From contig NC_083348.1 of NCBI RefSeq assembly GCF_019175385.1, forward strand, positions 45,158,950 through 45,222,949: a DNA stretch of 64,000 bases. The letters are read 5' to 3'. The DNA is from Lycium barbarum. Taxonomy: Eukaryota; Streptophyta; Magnoliopsida; Solanales; Solanaceae. Of the stretch, positions 33,901 to 46,863 are shown one piece after another; within the stretch, counting starts at the first letter, position 1, and each line of letters begins with the position of its first letter. The translations under genes and the position numbers were made by a program. Below the pieces are notes generated by a model. It did not search any database, was not told the origin of the DNA, and saw only the letters and a program-made list of their open reading frames with translations.

Positions 33901-36900
33901 TGTAATCTTCAGAAGAACTTTCTCACTCACTTTACCAGTCACAACTCTCAAAACTTAGCTCAAGCTCCAATTCTCATGTCTCCGTTTTCGAATTTTCCCT
34001 CACAACTAATCCTCGAATAAATGAATTGCTTTTGCTCGAATTCTCTGATTTGATAAAACTGCAACTTTGAACGTGATCAATTGGTCCCACAAACACTTTT
34101 CCAAACCAACGCAATCCGGCCACAAACCATAGCCCTTTCCGAACCGAACAGATATTCTGATTCCGCTAACCTTTGCTTCATACTTGCTAAAGCCATTTTT
34201 CGCACCGCGATTTCTTAGAAACACATGAACATGCACACCACAAACCTAAAACCATGACTTACTCTCACCAGAAATAATCCTAGATTCATCTGAGTTCTCT
34301 ACGTAATTCCATTAAAACTGATCTTACTGATAGCCAACTTGGCTAGTTCCAAGTCTTCTTAAACCTTAAAATCACAATACAGGAACTATACCACTGAACA
34401 TCTCGCCAAGCAAAGTCCATCGGAACCCAACTGATCATTATAAAGATCTCTCTCACGACAGTTCCTCCTCAAATCTGTAGTAAGCTCATAGTAAACCATT
34501 ATTCTATCCAAGTAACAGTTGTCAGAAAATATCATTAATTCCACTAGAAAACCTGACAAAGCTCGGTAAATCTGTCATACCTCAAATCTGAGCGAAAACA
34601 CATCAAATCCTTACATTTTTTCTGGAAATATAAACATTGGCCATTAAGCTTAACTCGAATAATGTTGACGCTGAATGAATGCACAATTCTCTGATACTAC
34701 CAATAATCATTTGAACTGACTCCGAATTTTTGAAACCCATCACAGTCCTATCGTACATCTGTTGCGGCCAATTCTAATCTTTTCCTCATGCACAACAAAT
34801 CATATCTATCACCCTCGGCTCCAAAAGCTAAGTCCTATCCAAGTTTTTCAGCCTAGTACCGAAGAGCTATACCTTACGATTCCAATCTTGATGTTTCTCA
34901 ACCTTTACCTGATACTCAAATCCGATACTACCCCAACTCTTCGACACAAAACATGTAGCCTTATTTAATAATCATTTAACCATCAAACATCTCTTCGTAC
35001 CACCTTGATATGCCCATAAATTTTCTGAAAGTATCCAATCTTACAACTGCGTCTCTAAATCTTACGCAACTACTCCCAAGCCCTTAATAACAGAGGGCAC
35101 TCACCCAAACTATACAGTCTATATTACTGGCCACATAATATACTACTATGAGTACTGTCTCACCTCGAAAATATAACTCTATCCTCACATAATAGGAATT
35201 CCAGAAATCTTTTCTCTCAAAGCACACTAACTCATCCACTGTAGAATGTTACGAAACTTATCTAACGGTGTACCACCAAGCCACTTTTTATAAAACTCAA
35301 CATGTCGATTCACTGAAATATGCTTATCACTAGTTGCCGATCACGAACCTCACAGAATTTTCCTCATATCACTTAGCCCATTTTTGTAGACTTCCTTCCT
35401 TAAGCTCACACAACAATCATACCTCATCCAAATGTGCAAGACAATGACATCACAATCTAAATAGACTCAAGTAATCCCAAGATTTACCTCATTCTTGCCG
35501 AATCTCGATCAACTATACCTTTTATTGGCTCGTCAATTTCCCAATTTCTAATCAATTCATGATCATCGATACCGTAATCAATCCTCGAACCCCTCAATCG
35601 AATACTACATAATCATAAGTCTTGCAGGCTAGCCAAATCAACCTGGAGATAGGATCATACCCCTCACTTTGCACATTAGAGTTTCCTTAATGCATACAAC
35701 TCCAAACTGAACACTCTCTAAATCCTGCATAACACATAACAGTCTTACTAACATCCTTATGTATCCCACTGAATTGTTCTTGCCCGAATTGTCTTGCTCA
35801 ATCTCCGAAATGTTAGCTCGAACTTAACTCAGTTATCCTATCATCGGTCTACCATTTCAAGCATCCTTATTTACTAACCCCTTACTCAAAATGCTAAACG
35901 TTGCTAGCCCTCGAAGAATCACCTCTTACCTCATTTATCGAATAAGAACACCTGCAACCACTCCCATGACTATCCCTTTTATTCAATCACATAAGCCGAG
36001 TAATAACACCACTAGTAGCGGGATCTAGTCAAATTTACACAATGAATACAAGGCCCCCAACCTTTGTCCAACATTAGGTGCAACACCTGATTAAACCCTC
36101 CTGAGTACTTAACTTTTAAACTGGCCTAACACTGATAACCATTCCATCAGTCAATCACTGGCCCTATTAGCTTGCAACACAATTGAAAATTTCATCGCAT
36201 CCTTAAACTCTCAAGCCCACTTTACACTGAACAATCGCAACCAAGCTCTCACATCACAAATTATTATTTCAACAATTTCCTTTCTGCCCTTAACATCGAA
36301 GACACCAATCAACCTCATCGGTCACATATTTTACTAAAGGTTATAATATAATGACCCAGGAATCAAAACATGACTCAAGTACCCATACTACCTCACCTCA
36401 AGTCTTACGAACCTTGATCCCCTGAACCAGATAGCAAGATCCGCATTGTAATCCTTCAGTTCCCGTATTTCATTTCAAATCACTTTTATCACTATCAACC
36501 AACAAACACTCAAATCCACTCGATCCTCTAAACTAATCACCCATCTAAGCGAAACGAACCATAAAACAATATCAATATTTCTCCTTAAATATAAGTGAAA
36601 CAACCAGTAACTCCTAAGTCATTAACTCATCGCATTCACCCATAATTGAAGTCATTTCTATCAGTCGATTACTAGCTCTTGAGAAGTGTACAACCCAGTC
36701 AAATTTATCGATCAAATGATGTGCCTATAGCATTAACTTAATAACAAAGTAGTCCTTTAACATCAACGAGCTTGTATCAAGAATGAGTTACCATTCCCTG
36801 AGATATCGCGACCTGCAAGTACAGTCACTACCAAACCCTACCTAACTCTTCCTACGAAATTCAATCCTCCATAGTAACCATAGCCAGATGAGCACTCCCA

Positions 36901-37548
36901 TCGGTACCATTCTGTCGCGTTGAACCCTCTTTACCTTTCACAGCCGAATATGAAATTTGCCCTTGTATATCCCATAACCCTATCCTGACGAACGCGGCAG
37001 ATACCAATTATTTCCTTCCTAAATCGATCATATCATCCAGCAAACCACGATTGTTAAGCCATCAATGAACTTTGTCACTTTCGAGTACCCAGCACTGAAG
37101 CATGGAGATCATGTAACCCTCTAAACTATCTTTCCCATTCTCATGAACCTCCACAATAAACGAGTCTAATCGCGATTCCACTGGACAATCGAGTCCAATC
37201 GCGACTCCACACAATCAAATCCTTGAGCCATAACTAAAGACTAAACTTGATCACGTGTCCGAACCAGAATAACACATCTCGTACCATACCACAACATGTC
37301 ATAGATCAACTATTCGCATATGAATTTAAGGGCATTTTTACATCTTCTGAGGATGATTAAGATAAGACAGTTCAGATACCAATTGGAGTCGACTAGATAC
37401 CAATTTGAATGAAGTCGCACGAGAGAATGAAAGAATTAGAAGTTTCCTAAATGTCTTATAGCCTCTCGTAGATAAATACGGAGCTCTTCGTACCAATCCA
37501 GGAGACTCTACTAGACATGCTCTTGTATTATAGACCAGGTAACCTAGG
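33901..37548 (-). other. Element D interior, decayed
   Basis: About 3.6 kb, rich in C, T and A on the plus strand (purines on the sense strand), with stops in all frames. I see no zinc knuckle, protease, RT or integrase core. The 76-codon frame at 34006-34236 shows no domain. It is decayed gag-pol or non-coding interior of a non-autonomous element. Confidence 0.55.
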
Positions 37549-37560
37549 GCTCTGATACCA
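37549..37560 (-). promoter_or_regulatory. Element D primer-binding site
   Basis: GCTCTGATACCA on the plus strand is an exact initiator-Met site, three bases from the LTR. It fixes the 5' end of D on the right. Confidence 0.9.
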
Positions 37561-37563
37561 ACT

Positions 37564-38847
37564 TGTCATGACCCATTTTCATAAAGTCGTGCGGGCACCT
37601 ACCTTTCCCACCTCGGTAGGCGAACCCTTATCCCAACAATCATAAAACACAAGTAAAGTGGAAGAAAATAGAATAACGTAAGTCTCACAATAGTAATATA
37701 AAGAAATGCGGAAGTAATGAGAATCCAACCCCAGTATCAGGTCAGGTCATAAAAGAGCATCTATACCAAAATACTACCAGTCTGAATAGTGATAATAATA
37801 CATAAGAAGTCTCAAATCAAGTCTTGAAATAGAAATAAGACATAAATAGCAAAAAGAGTCTTTAGGGTAGCGAACATCCTCATGGACACCCTGAATAGAC
37901 TTTGCAGCAACCTCGATAATTAGCCACGAGGGGTAGAAGCGGATCTAAACAGGTACTCTGCATTAATAAAAGAATGCAACAAGTTTAGGTCAGTGCAAAC
38001 AACATGTATTGGTAGGTATCATAGGCCGACTGAGACTAGCTAACGTATATAAAGACAACAAAGCAACATAAACACACAAAACAACAAGGTAAAAGTCCAC
38101 ATGAATCAATACCATGGTACAAGTCATCACCTATGTTATAGCATCTAAACCCAATTGTGCCAAGTTTCAGTATAACAAATCCGAACCAGTATATCACAAT
38201 CATATCACAACTATATCACAGAAAATCAAGAAGTACCATCTAATGCAATAATGTATGAATGAGGAATGCAATGTATATGCACCATACACATATACTCCGA
38301 TGATGGAACATCATATCTCGGCAGCAAAACCCATCGGGGACCCGCGAAGTCTATGTACCAATCGCTCTGCACATAGTCCAAACATGACTCCATATCCAAC
38401 CGATTCGCCTCATATCAATCATTCTGCACACAACCCAGAGATTACTCGATATACATAATTCTCAAAATAGTATTGTTCACTCCGCGCACAGCCCAGAGAT
38501 GACTCGTATCAAATGTGTCTCAATGCATCTGTATTCCTTTCTCACTTTCCATCCTCAGTACCATAACCAGGAAATATCAATATATCATGGAAATGAGTAT
38601 GAATACGATGCAATGTAATATCAAATAAGCAATTCAATACCAAAAAGTACCACACGTGGCATGCAAGTAATATCAATAATAAGGCTACACAATGAGCCAT
38701 AATGGAATCATAATTGTCATCTCAATATCAAATCAAATTAAGTACAACAGTATCATAATAATGATATATAACAAACTACCAATATCCTATATCTTAACAT
38801 GGTGACGCGCCAACTAGTACATAGAACAGATAAGTCAACAATGCAAT
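37564..38847 (-). mobile_element. Element D 5' LTR, first part
   Basis: It starts TGTCATGACCC and follows the left D LTR (from 12732). It is cut at 38847 by element C within a stretch that in the left LTR continues undisturbed (near 13995), which gives the empty site. Confidence 0.9.
38843..38847. repeat. Target site copy of element C (GCAAT)
   Basis: GCAAT at 38843-38847 is repeated at 50914-50918. The left D LTR has GCAAC once at the same place. Confidence 0.92.
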
Positions 38848-39293
38848 TGTCACGACCCGACTCGGGGCCGCGACAAGCACCCGGGGCTAGCCCACCCGAG
38901 CACCCTTTTAGCTTACTCTTATACTTACATCTAGGTGAGCCGCATAGTTATACATACATTTCCATTCATTCGTCAACTAGTCCCAATTGGACAACAGTAC
39001 ATTTATCTCACCATAAGCATCTATGCCATATCAATGTACGTGGGCTAACATGGCCGACAAAATGATATACAAAACATAGGCCGACAAGGCCGGACATGTC
39101 TAACCATATACACATGACTACGAGCCTCTAGGAAGAGTATAACATATCACATGAGCGGGACAGGACCCCGCTATGCCCATAATTATATACATAAAATAAT
39201 AAGTACCCAAAAGCTATGGCTCCGAAGGAAATGGAGCTCCACTATGTAATCTCTGAATAAACATCTATGGATCAAGTCTGTCTCCCTGTGCAC

Positions 39294-39350
39294 CTGCGGG
39301 CATGACGCAGCGTCCAGAAACAAAAGGACGTCAGTACGAAGAATGTACTG
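39294..39350 (-). promoter_or_regulatory. Three-hairpin block in the C LTR
   Basis: On the plus strand: CTGCG (39294-39298), GGCATGA, CGCAG (39306-39310); CGTCC (39311-39315), loop of ten, GGACG (39326-39330); CAGTAC (39332-39337), GAAGAAT, GTACTG (39345-39350). All three stems are perfect. Confidence 0.78.
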
Positions 39351-40719
39351 AGTATGTAAAGCATGATCAACATCAATATAGAAGCATCATAGACAATAGA
39401 TGAAGTGGCATAGGAGGGATGACAAATAATATCATCATCATGGCACTTACCTGCCTTTCATAGGAACTTTCCATTTCTCATGCGTATTTCGTAATAGTGC
39501 TCGTATTCGTATACATGCCCCTATTCGCATTCATATACATATTCTTTTCACATTCATATTCATATTATATACATAGCCATACACTTATATACATACATAG
39601 CGTACCCGACCATAAGGTTCGGTGTTTCATACATACTTGGCCAACCAAGGCTCAATGTTATTTCTACTTGGCCCTACCAAGGCTTCAGGGTTATCCGTAC
39701 CATCTGCAGATGTGTGCGCGCGTTTCGTAATCGTATACATACTTTATACATATTCATATACATATATCCTACCCGGCGTTATAAGCTCGGGGGTGTCATT
39801 ATAGCCCTTCATAGGCACATGTAAATATAATAGCCCATAGGCACCTTTAGCATCATTATTATTATCATCATTTTCGCTACATCTCTATCTTATGCTTACT
39901 CGTCAAATGGGGTGCGTAATACAATCGTAGCACGTATCGAGGATCGTGAGCTTATGAGCTCGGAGTGTCAATTACTTGAATACAACATACTCATATAGAG
40001 GATTTAAGAGTTTGGCCAAGGAACCATGCCTTATGAAAGAAGGGTTAGCCTTACATACCTTTTCATCGGACTATTCTACACTTGCACGCTTTCTTCCAAT
40101 GCTAGCGTGTATACCTTAATTAGTATCATAACAATGGCCATAAGTCATTCACATTACCCACATTATTTAGATTCCTTAATTTGCCTCTAATTCACCTATA
40201 TTCATGGTCATAACATCCAACTTCGTCCATTCGTCTAAAGTGTCTAGTTCATGATCTTAGTATCATTTATAATGCATTCATATCACAACACAACAACATT
40301 CATGATTCAATTCAAACTATTCCTCAAAATGCCACTATTCGTCATTCATGACCTACTTGACCATATATTCTACAATCCATGTATTTCAACTCTTCAATAC
40401 CTTAAACATCATGTAAAAATCATGAATCTTACCTTAGAAGTTGTAGGAACAAACTTTGGTTAATAATACTCCACTTTGAGCAAAACCCTAGTTTTTCTCC
40501 ATTTGCATTTGTTGACATGAATGGTATTTAATGGCTTGCTTACACTTGCTTCACTTGTTTATGTTGTTGGTGACTTATAATCCTTGAAAACTTTATGAAA
40601 TAAATGTAGAGAGATGATTCTAGAGAGAAGTGGTGTAATGTAGAAAAGAAATAAAGCACGTCTTGGTCCTCATATTTAATGAATTGAAAATTTGTGCTGA
40701 GGTGTACAGTGGTCGTCCA

Positions 40720-40985
40720 TGGAGGTTTACGGTTCATATTCCAGTTTACGGACCGTCCCTTGTGGTCATCTTTAACCTTAAGCAGAAACAAAAACTTTGG
40801 CTGCATGCATGGTGATTTACGACCATGGTTTACGGGCCGTAAATCACTTTACGGTCCGTCCACCAGGTCGTATTTTACCACTTCTCAACTGGGCAGAAAG
40901 TTGAAACCTTGCATGGCAATTTACGACTGCCAGTTTACGGACCGTATTCCATTTTACGGTCCGTATTTTGCACTTTACGACCACT
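40720..40985. repeat. TACGGNCCGTA palindrome array in the C LTR
   Basis: TTTACGGACCGT, TTTACGGGCCGTAAA, TTTACGGTCCGT and TTTACGGACCGTATT recur with TTTACGACCA between them. The 5' LTR has the same array near 50490-50745, with single substitutions in some palindromes. Confidence 0.8.
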
Positions 40986-41150
40986 AGACAGTTTTGCCAA
41001 CTTTCAACTTTTCACATTTCTCGACTTTTCATTCTAATCATTCTCGTCCATATACGCACATTGCTCATGAAACATTATACACTCGCACTCCTCGCACACA
41101 TCACTAGTTCGTTTACTTGCGTACCAACGGGAAATTTTCGAGGTGTAACA

Positions 41151-41186
41151 TTCTTCCCCCCTTAGGAACATTCGTCCTCGAATGTT
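41151..41186 (-). promoter_or_regulatory. Element C polypurine tract and stem-loop
   Basis: TTCTTCCCCCCTTAGG at 41151-41166 is the polypurine tract on the sense strand. AACATTCG (41167-41174), TCCT, CGAATGTT (41179-41186) is the adjacent stem-loop. 41187-41354 is a 3' spacer with no gene. Confidence 0.88.
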
Positions 41187-41354
41187 AAAGTCTCGGGGAA
41201 TTCTACAAAAATTTCGCCAGAGTTCCCCTTATAATATGACGCTACTATCCTGCCACAACAACCCATAATATCGATGCCACACAGGGCCACAACGTAACAA
41301 CATAAAAATTTTTGTCACACATGACCCAAAATCATAAAAGGAAATATACGTACC

Positions 41355-43391
41355 TTATGATCTTGACGTCTCATCTTGGGCTTCTTCCGCGGGCTGAAAT
41401 AAATGTGGGTATTTAGATCGCATACTTTCTTCTGCTTCCCATGTCATCTCCTCTCGATTGCTATTCCTCCACAGAACTTTAATTGAGGCCACTTCCTTGT
41501 TCCTAAGCCTCCGTACTTGCCTGTCTAATATGGCAATGGGTACCTCTTCATAAGTCAATTTCTCTGTCACTTGCACATCATTTACTGGGTCGATCCTAGT
41601 GGGATCTCCAACACATTTTCGAAGCATCGAGACATGAAATACTGGATGGACTGACTCCAATTCCGGAGGTAGATCTAACTCATAGGCCACTTTGCCTATT
41701 TTGCGCACAATCTCATATGGTCCAATATACCGGGGACTGAGCTTCAACTTTTTGCCAAATCTCATAACGCCTTTCATTGGCGACACTTTCAAGAATACCC
41801 AATCCTTAACTTGGAACTCTAGGTCCCTTCGACGATTATCCGCATAGGACTTCTGGCGACTTTGAGCCGCTAACAACCGATCTTGTATGAGCTTGACTTT
41901 CTCTATAGCTTGTTGGACCAAATCTGGCCCTATCAACTTGGCCTCTCCAGTTTCAAACCACCCAATCGGGGATCTACACTTTCGCCCATATAAAGCCTCA
42001 TACGGTGCCATTTGAATGCTAGAATGATAACTGTTATTGTAAGAAAACTCAATGAGTGGCAAATGGTCATCCCAATTTCCTCCAAGGTCTATCATACATG
42101 CTCGTAACATATCCTCGAGAGTCTGAATAGTGCGTTCAGCTTGCCCATCGGTCTGTGGGTGAAATGCCGTGCTTAGGCGCACTTGGGTCCCTAGACCCTC
42201 TTGGAATGATCTCCAAAACTTAGCTGTAAATTGGGTCCCTCTATCGGAGATAATCGATACTGGAACGCCATGGAGTTTCACTATCTCTTTAAGATAAAGC
42301 TTCACATAATCTTCTGCCACATAGGTCGTCCTGACCGGTAAGAAATTAGCTGACTTTGTGAGTCTATCCACAATCACCCATATGGAATCATACTTACGTC
42401 GAGAACGGGGTAACCCTGTAATGAAATCCATATTAATCACTTCCCATTTCCAAGTCGGGATTTCTATAGCTTGCAATAATCCACCCGGCTTTTGGTGTTC
42501 AATCTTCACTTGTTGGCAATTAGGGCACTGAGCTACGAATTCCGCTATATCTTTCTTCATTCCATTCCACCAGTATATAGACTTAAGATCATGATATATT
42601 TTCGTCACTCCGGGGTGTACGGTGTAACGAGAACAATGAGCTTCCCTCAATATTTGGTGACGTAGGCCTACCACGTCGAGAACACATAACCTGCCTCGAC
42701 ATCGGAGGACTCCGTCTCCCGAAATATCAAATGATGACTCCACCTTCTGAGGGAGTGTATCTCTGTACTGCATTAGCATGGGATCCTTATATTGTCGCTC
42801 TTTTACTTCCGCTACTAGCGATGAAACTGCTGAATTCTGAATAGTAGCTCTGCTGCTACCTGAGTCCACTACTCGGACTCCTAGGCTCGCTAACTGTTGA
42901 AGCTCACGGGCCATCTCTTTCTTTTCTGGTCGTATATCACTTAGACTTCCCATGGATCTGCGGCTAAGAGCATCAGCCACAACGTTAGCCTTTCCGGGGT
43001 GATACAAGATATCAACGTCGTAATCCTTTAGCAATTCCAACCATCGTCGTTGCCGCAAATTCAACTCTTTCTGCTTGAAGATATACTGAAGGCTCTTATG
43101 ATCTGTATAAACATCCACATGGACACCATATAAATAATGTCGACATATCTTTAATGCATGGACCACTGCGGCTAATTCTAAATCATGGGTTGGGTAATTC
43201 CGTTCATGTTTCCGTAATTGCCTAGAAGCATACGCAATCACCTTACCGTGTTGCATCAGTACACAACCTAGCCCGACGCCTGAAGCATCGCAATAAAAAA
43301 CATACCCTTCCAATCCCTCTGGAAGTGTCAAGACTGGGGCAGAAGTCAATCTATCTTTCAACTCTTGGAAGCTACGCTCGCAGGCAGATGT
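41355..43391 (-). pseudogene. Element C RNase H, integrase and chromodomain-like tail
   Basis: One open frame of 668 codons (41355-43361). RNase [36 protein letters not shown]. Integrase: [10 protein letters not shown] ... [11 protein letters not shown], then [21 protein letters not shown] and AERTIQTL, so HHCC and D-D-E are present. Tail: [49 protein letters not shown], natural stop. Upstream the adjacent codons CAA TGG have become TAA TAG (about 43391-43396), cutting it from RT. The best-preserved 3' pol half in the window besides G. Confidence 0.94.
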
Positions 43392-43396
43392 CTATT

Positions 43397-45551
43397 AAAA
43401 CTTAGCTGACTTCTGAGTCAACTTTGTGAGCGGTGCTGAAATAGAAGAGAAACCTTCAACAAATCTTCTGTATTACCCTGCTAAGCCCAAAAATCTTCGA
43501 ACCTCCGTCGGAGTCGTGGGCCTTGGCCAAGTCTTCACGGCCTCAATCTTTTGGCTATCCACCCGAATACCATCAGCTGCAACAATATGGCCCAGAAATG
43601 ATACTGAGTTCAACCAAAACTCACACTTGGAGAATTTTGCAAACAACTCTCGAGCTCGCAGAACTCCAAGGACTATACGCAGATGTTTCGCATGATCTGT
43701 CTCGGATCTAGAATACACCAGGATATCGTCGATGAATACAATCACGAATAGATCCAGAAAAGGTCTGAATACATTATACATTAAGCCCATAAACGCTGCC
43801 GGTGCATTAGTTAACCCAAACGACATTACTCGGAACTCGAAATGGCCATATCTTGTTCTGAAAGATGTCTTAGGGATATCTTTCTCCCTAACTCTTACTT
43901 GGTGGTAACCGGACCTCAAATCAATCTTTGAAAACCATTTGGCACCTTGCAATTGATCAAATAAATCATCAATCCTCGGAAGAGGATACTTGTTTTTAAT
44001 CGTCACTTTATTCAATTGTCGATAATCAATGCACATTCTCAAGAAGTCATCTTTATTTCGGACGAACAATACGGGTGCTCCCCACGGGGATGAACTAGGC
44101 CTAATAAAGCCTTTATCAAGCAAGTCCCTCAATTGCTCCTTCAACTCTTTCAATTCTGCAGGTGCCATTCTATATGGAGGAATAGATATAGGTGTGGTGC
44201 CTGGCAACACATCAATGGTAAAATTAATCTCCCGTTCGGGAGGAAGGCCTGGAAGCTCTTCTGGGAACACATCCGGAAATTCGTTCACCACTGGAACTGA
44301 CTGTAGAGTCGGCGACTCAGCTTCTACATCTTGAACTCGTACTAGATGATAAATGCACCCTTTTGTGATCATTTTCCTTGCCTTTAGATAGGAAATAAAC
44401 CTACCTTTTGGTGATGCCGCATTCCCTTTCCATTCTAAGACTGGTTCTCCCGGAAACTGGAAACGAACCATCTTCATTCGGAAATCAACATTGGCATAAC
44501 AAGAAGCCAGCCAATCCATGCCCATAATAACATCAAAATCTACCATTTCTAGCTCATGCAAATCAATCACAGTACGACGATCACAAATCACAATCACACA
44601 ATTCCTATATACTCGACTAGCTATTATGGATTCACCCACGGGTGTAGACACCTCAAAAGGTTTGATAGAATCCGGCTCAATTATAAACCAACCCACAATA
44701 TATGGAGTAACATATGATAATGTGGAGCCCGGATCAATCAAAGCATATACATCATGAGAGAATACCGATAATATACCTGTGACCACATCAGGAGAAGACT
44801 CAAGATCTTGGCGTCCAGCCAAAGCATAAATACGGTGCTGAGGACCGCTAGTACTGGGAGCTCTGCCTCTACCTCTACCATGGCCAACTGGCACATGTGC
44901 ACTTGGCCCCGTAGGGCGTACAAATGCTGATGATCCGGCTGCCGACCCTGATGGCTGGGTCCTACCTCTACCCTGTACTGAGGGGCAATCACGCATGATA
45001 TGGCCTGGTTGACCACATGAATAGCAACCATCCGAGCTCAATCGGCATCGACCCCAATGCAACTTCCCACACTGGGAACATCGTGGTACAGGTGGCCTTG
45101 ACTGGCCTGAATCATCTCTGAACTGAGGTCCTGAATAACTGGGACTCGGCCCTGAACGAGCAGATCTATCGAGGCTCTGGCCTGGAAACCGAGGGGATGC
45201 ACTGGTCATAGAATATCCTGAATGTCTAGGGAACTGCTGCCTGTGTCCGCCTCTAAACTCGCTTGTCGGACCCGAAGATCTAGCTCTCTTGCTATGTCCC
45301 CGATCTTGCTCACGCTCACTCCTCCGCTGTTGTAGGCTTCCTTCAAAGTTCTGATCATATGCCTGAATGCGTGCAATATCCATACCGTCCTGAAGGGACG
45401 CAGTCAAGCATTTATCCATCAAGTGTGGCCCTAAGCCCTTTACGAACCGGTGTACCCTGTCGCCCATATCTACCACCATGGCCGAAGCATACCTAGCCAA
45501 GGAGTTAAAGCGGACGTTATACTCTAGGGCACTCATACTACCTTGCCTCAA
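43397..45551 (-). pseudogene. Element C gag end, protease and RT
   Basis: A frame of 692 codons (43473-45551) starts in the capsid C-terminal part ([13 protein letters not shown]). It has a second cysteine set ([12 protein letters not shown]), the knuckle [14 protein letters not shown] (about 44989-45030), protease [16 protein letters not shown] (about 44722-44760), and RT with [44 protein letters not shown] (about 43711-43748) and FLGLAG. A stop at about 43473-43475 follows. RT has RNKDDFLRM where others have RKKDGSLRM. Confidence 0.93.
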
Positions 45552-46163
45552 ATATAAGAATTTATCGGCCCTTGCTCGCCGAACTTCTGGAGGTATTTAG
45601 TGACGGAGAAAAGCATCAACATACTCTTGCCATACCGGGGGAGGTGCATTGGCCCCCCGTGAAGCCATCCACACCGTATACCACTGGATCGAGACATCTC
45701 TCAATCTATATGACGCTAGCTCTACCGACTCGGTGTCTGAAGCATGTATCAATCGGAGCGTCCTTAGCATACCATCGATGAAATCCTGAGGATCCTCCTC
45801 CGGCTTTGACCCAAAGAATTCCGGAGGGTTCAAATTTATGAAATCACGGGCTCTTGCACTAACAGCCCTATCACCATACCCTGAACTTTGCCTCTGAGCC
45901 TGGGCCGCAACCAACTGGGTCAATAAATTAATGGCCTCTTTCACATCTTGGCCCGAAGCATCTGGTGGAGGAGCTGGAGGTGCTGGAGCTGGGGTTGAGG
46001 CTCCCTCACGCTCCTCAGTAATAGGCACTGTCTGGGAGGACTGAGATTGAGTCGCACTCTGGGACTCACTTTCCTCTACTACCGGTGGCGGTGCTTTCTT
46101 AGCCCGCTTCTCTGCCACCGTCTTGCCCTTTTGGGCTGCTGTAGCCTTTCCCGTTTTAGGCAT
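45552..46163 (-). pseudogene. Element C gag N-terminal half
   Basis: The start is ATG at 46161-46163 (MPKTGKATAAQKGK), chosen because G and E begin with the same motif; an upstream in-frame ATG extends to 46196. After a Pro/Ala-rich linker come AINLLTQLVAAQ, ARDFINLNPPEFFGSKPEEDP and VELASYRLRDV, the capsid core. A stop at about 45597-45599 precedes [15 protein letters not shown]. Gag builds the virus-like particle in the cytoplasm. Confidence 0.92.
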
Positions 46164-46357
46164 CTCTGAAATACACAACACACGATTTAGGAGCAAGAAT
46201 TTCCTACTTCATAGCTCTATCGCACGATTCTTATGAAGAAAGAAGGTCATTTATTCCTAAAATGTCCGCATCTTCTTGTTTATAAGTGTGGCGCGCAACA
46301 CACCCATAACCAAGACACTACTAGACACGGCTCGTAGACACACCCTAGGACTAAACT

Positions 46358-46369
46358 GCTCTGATACCA
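46358..46369 (-). promoter_or_regulatory. Element C primer-binding site
   Basis: GCTCTGATACCA, exact initiator-Met site on the sense strand, four bases from the LTR. The leader between it and gag (46164-46357) shows no gene. Confidence 0.9.
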
Positions 46370-46858
46370 CTTTTTTCACTACCCGACTCGGGGCCGCGAC
46401 GAGCACCCGGTGCTAGCCCACCCGAGCACCCTCTTAGCTTACTCTTATACTTACATTTAGGTGAGCCGCATAGCTATACATACATTTCCATTCATTCGTC
46501 AACTAGTCCCAATTGGACAACAGTACATTTATCTCACCATAGGCATCTATGCCACATCAATGTACGTGGGCCAACGTGGCAGACAAAATGATATACAAAA
46601 CATAGGCCGACAAGGCCGGACATGTCTAACCATATACACATGACTACGAGCCTCTAGGAAGAGTATAACATATCACATGAGCGGGACAGGACCCCGCTAT
46701 GCCCATAATTATATACACAAAATAATAAGTACCCAAAAACTATGGCTCCGAAGGAAATGCAGCTCCGCTATGTAATCTCTGAATAAGCAGCTATGGATCA
46801 AGTCTGTCTCCCTGTGCACCTGCGGGCATGACGCAGCGTCCACAAACAAAAGGACGTC

Positions 46859-46863
46859 AGTAC
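46859..46863. repeat. Target site copy of the solo F LTR (AGTAC)
   Basis: AGTAC at 46859-46863 and again at 49120-49124. The C 3' LTR carries the empty site (39333-39337). Confidence 0.95.

Larger units (their letters stand above)
38848..41150 (-). mobile_element. Element C 3' LTR
   Basis: A complete LTR of 2303 bases from TGTCACGACCCGACTCGG to TTCGAGGTGTAACA. Contains the hairpin block (39294-39350) and palindromes (40720-40985). Confidence 0.93.

Noticed and set aside
34006..34236. Frame of 76 codons in the D interior as a captured gene
   Set aside because: No domain, no splice or flanking signals, and base composition equals the surrounding decayed sequence.
39497..39804. Open frames repeated at 49284-49591, which could suggest a conserved gene pair
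   Set aside because: They are the same stretch of the two C LTRs read on the antisense strand; conservation reflects LTR duplication.
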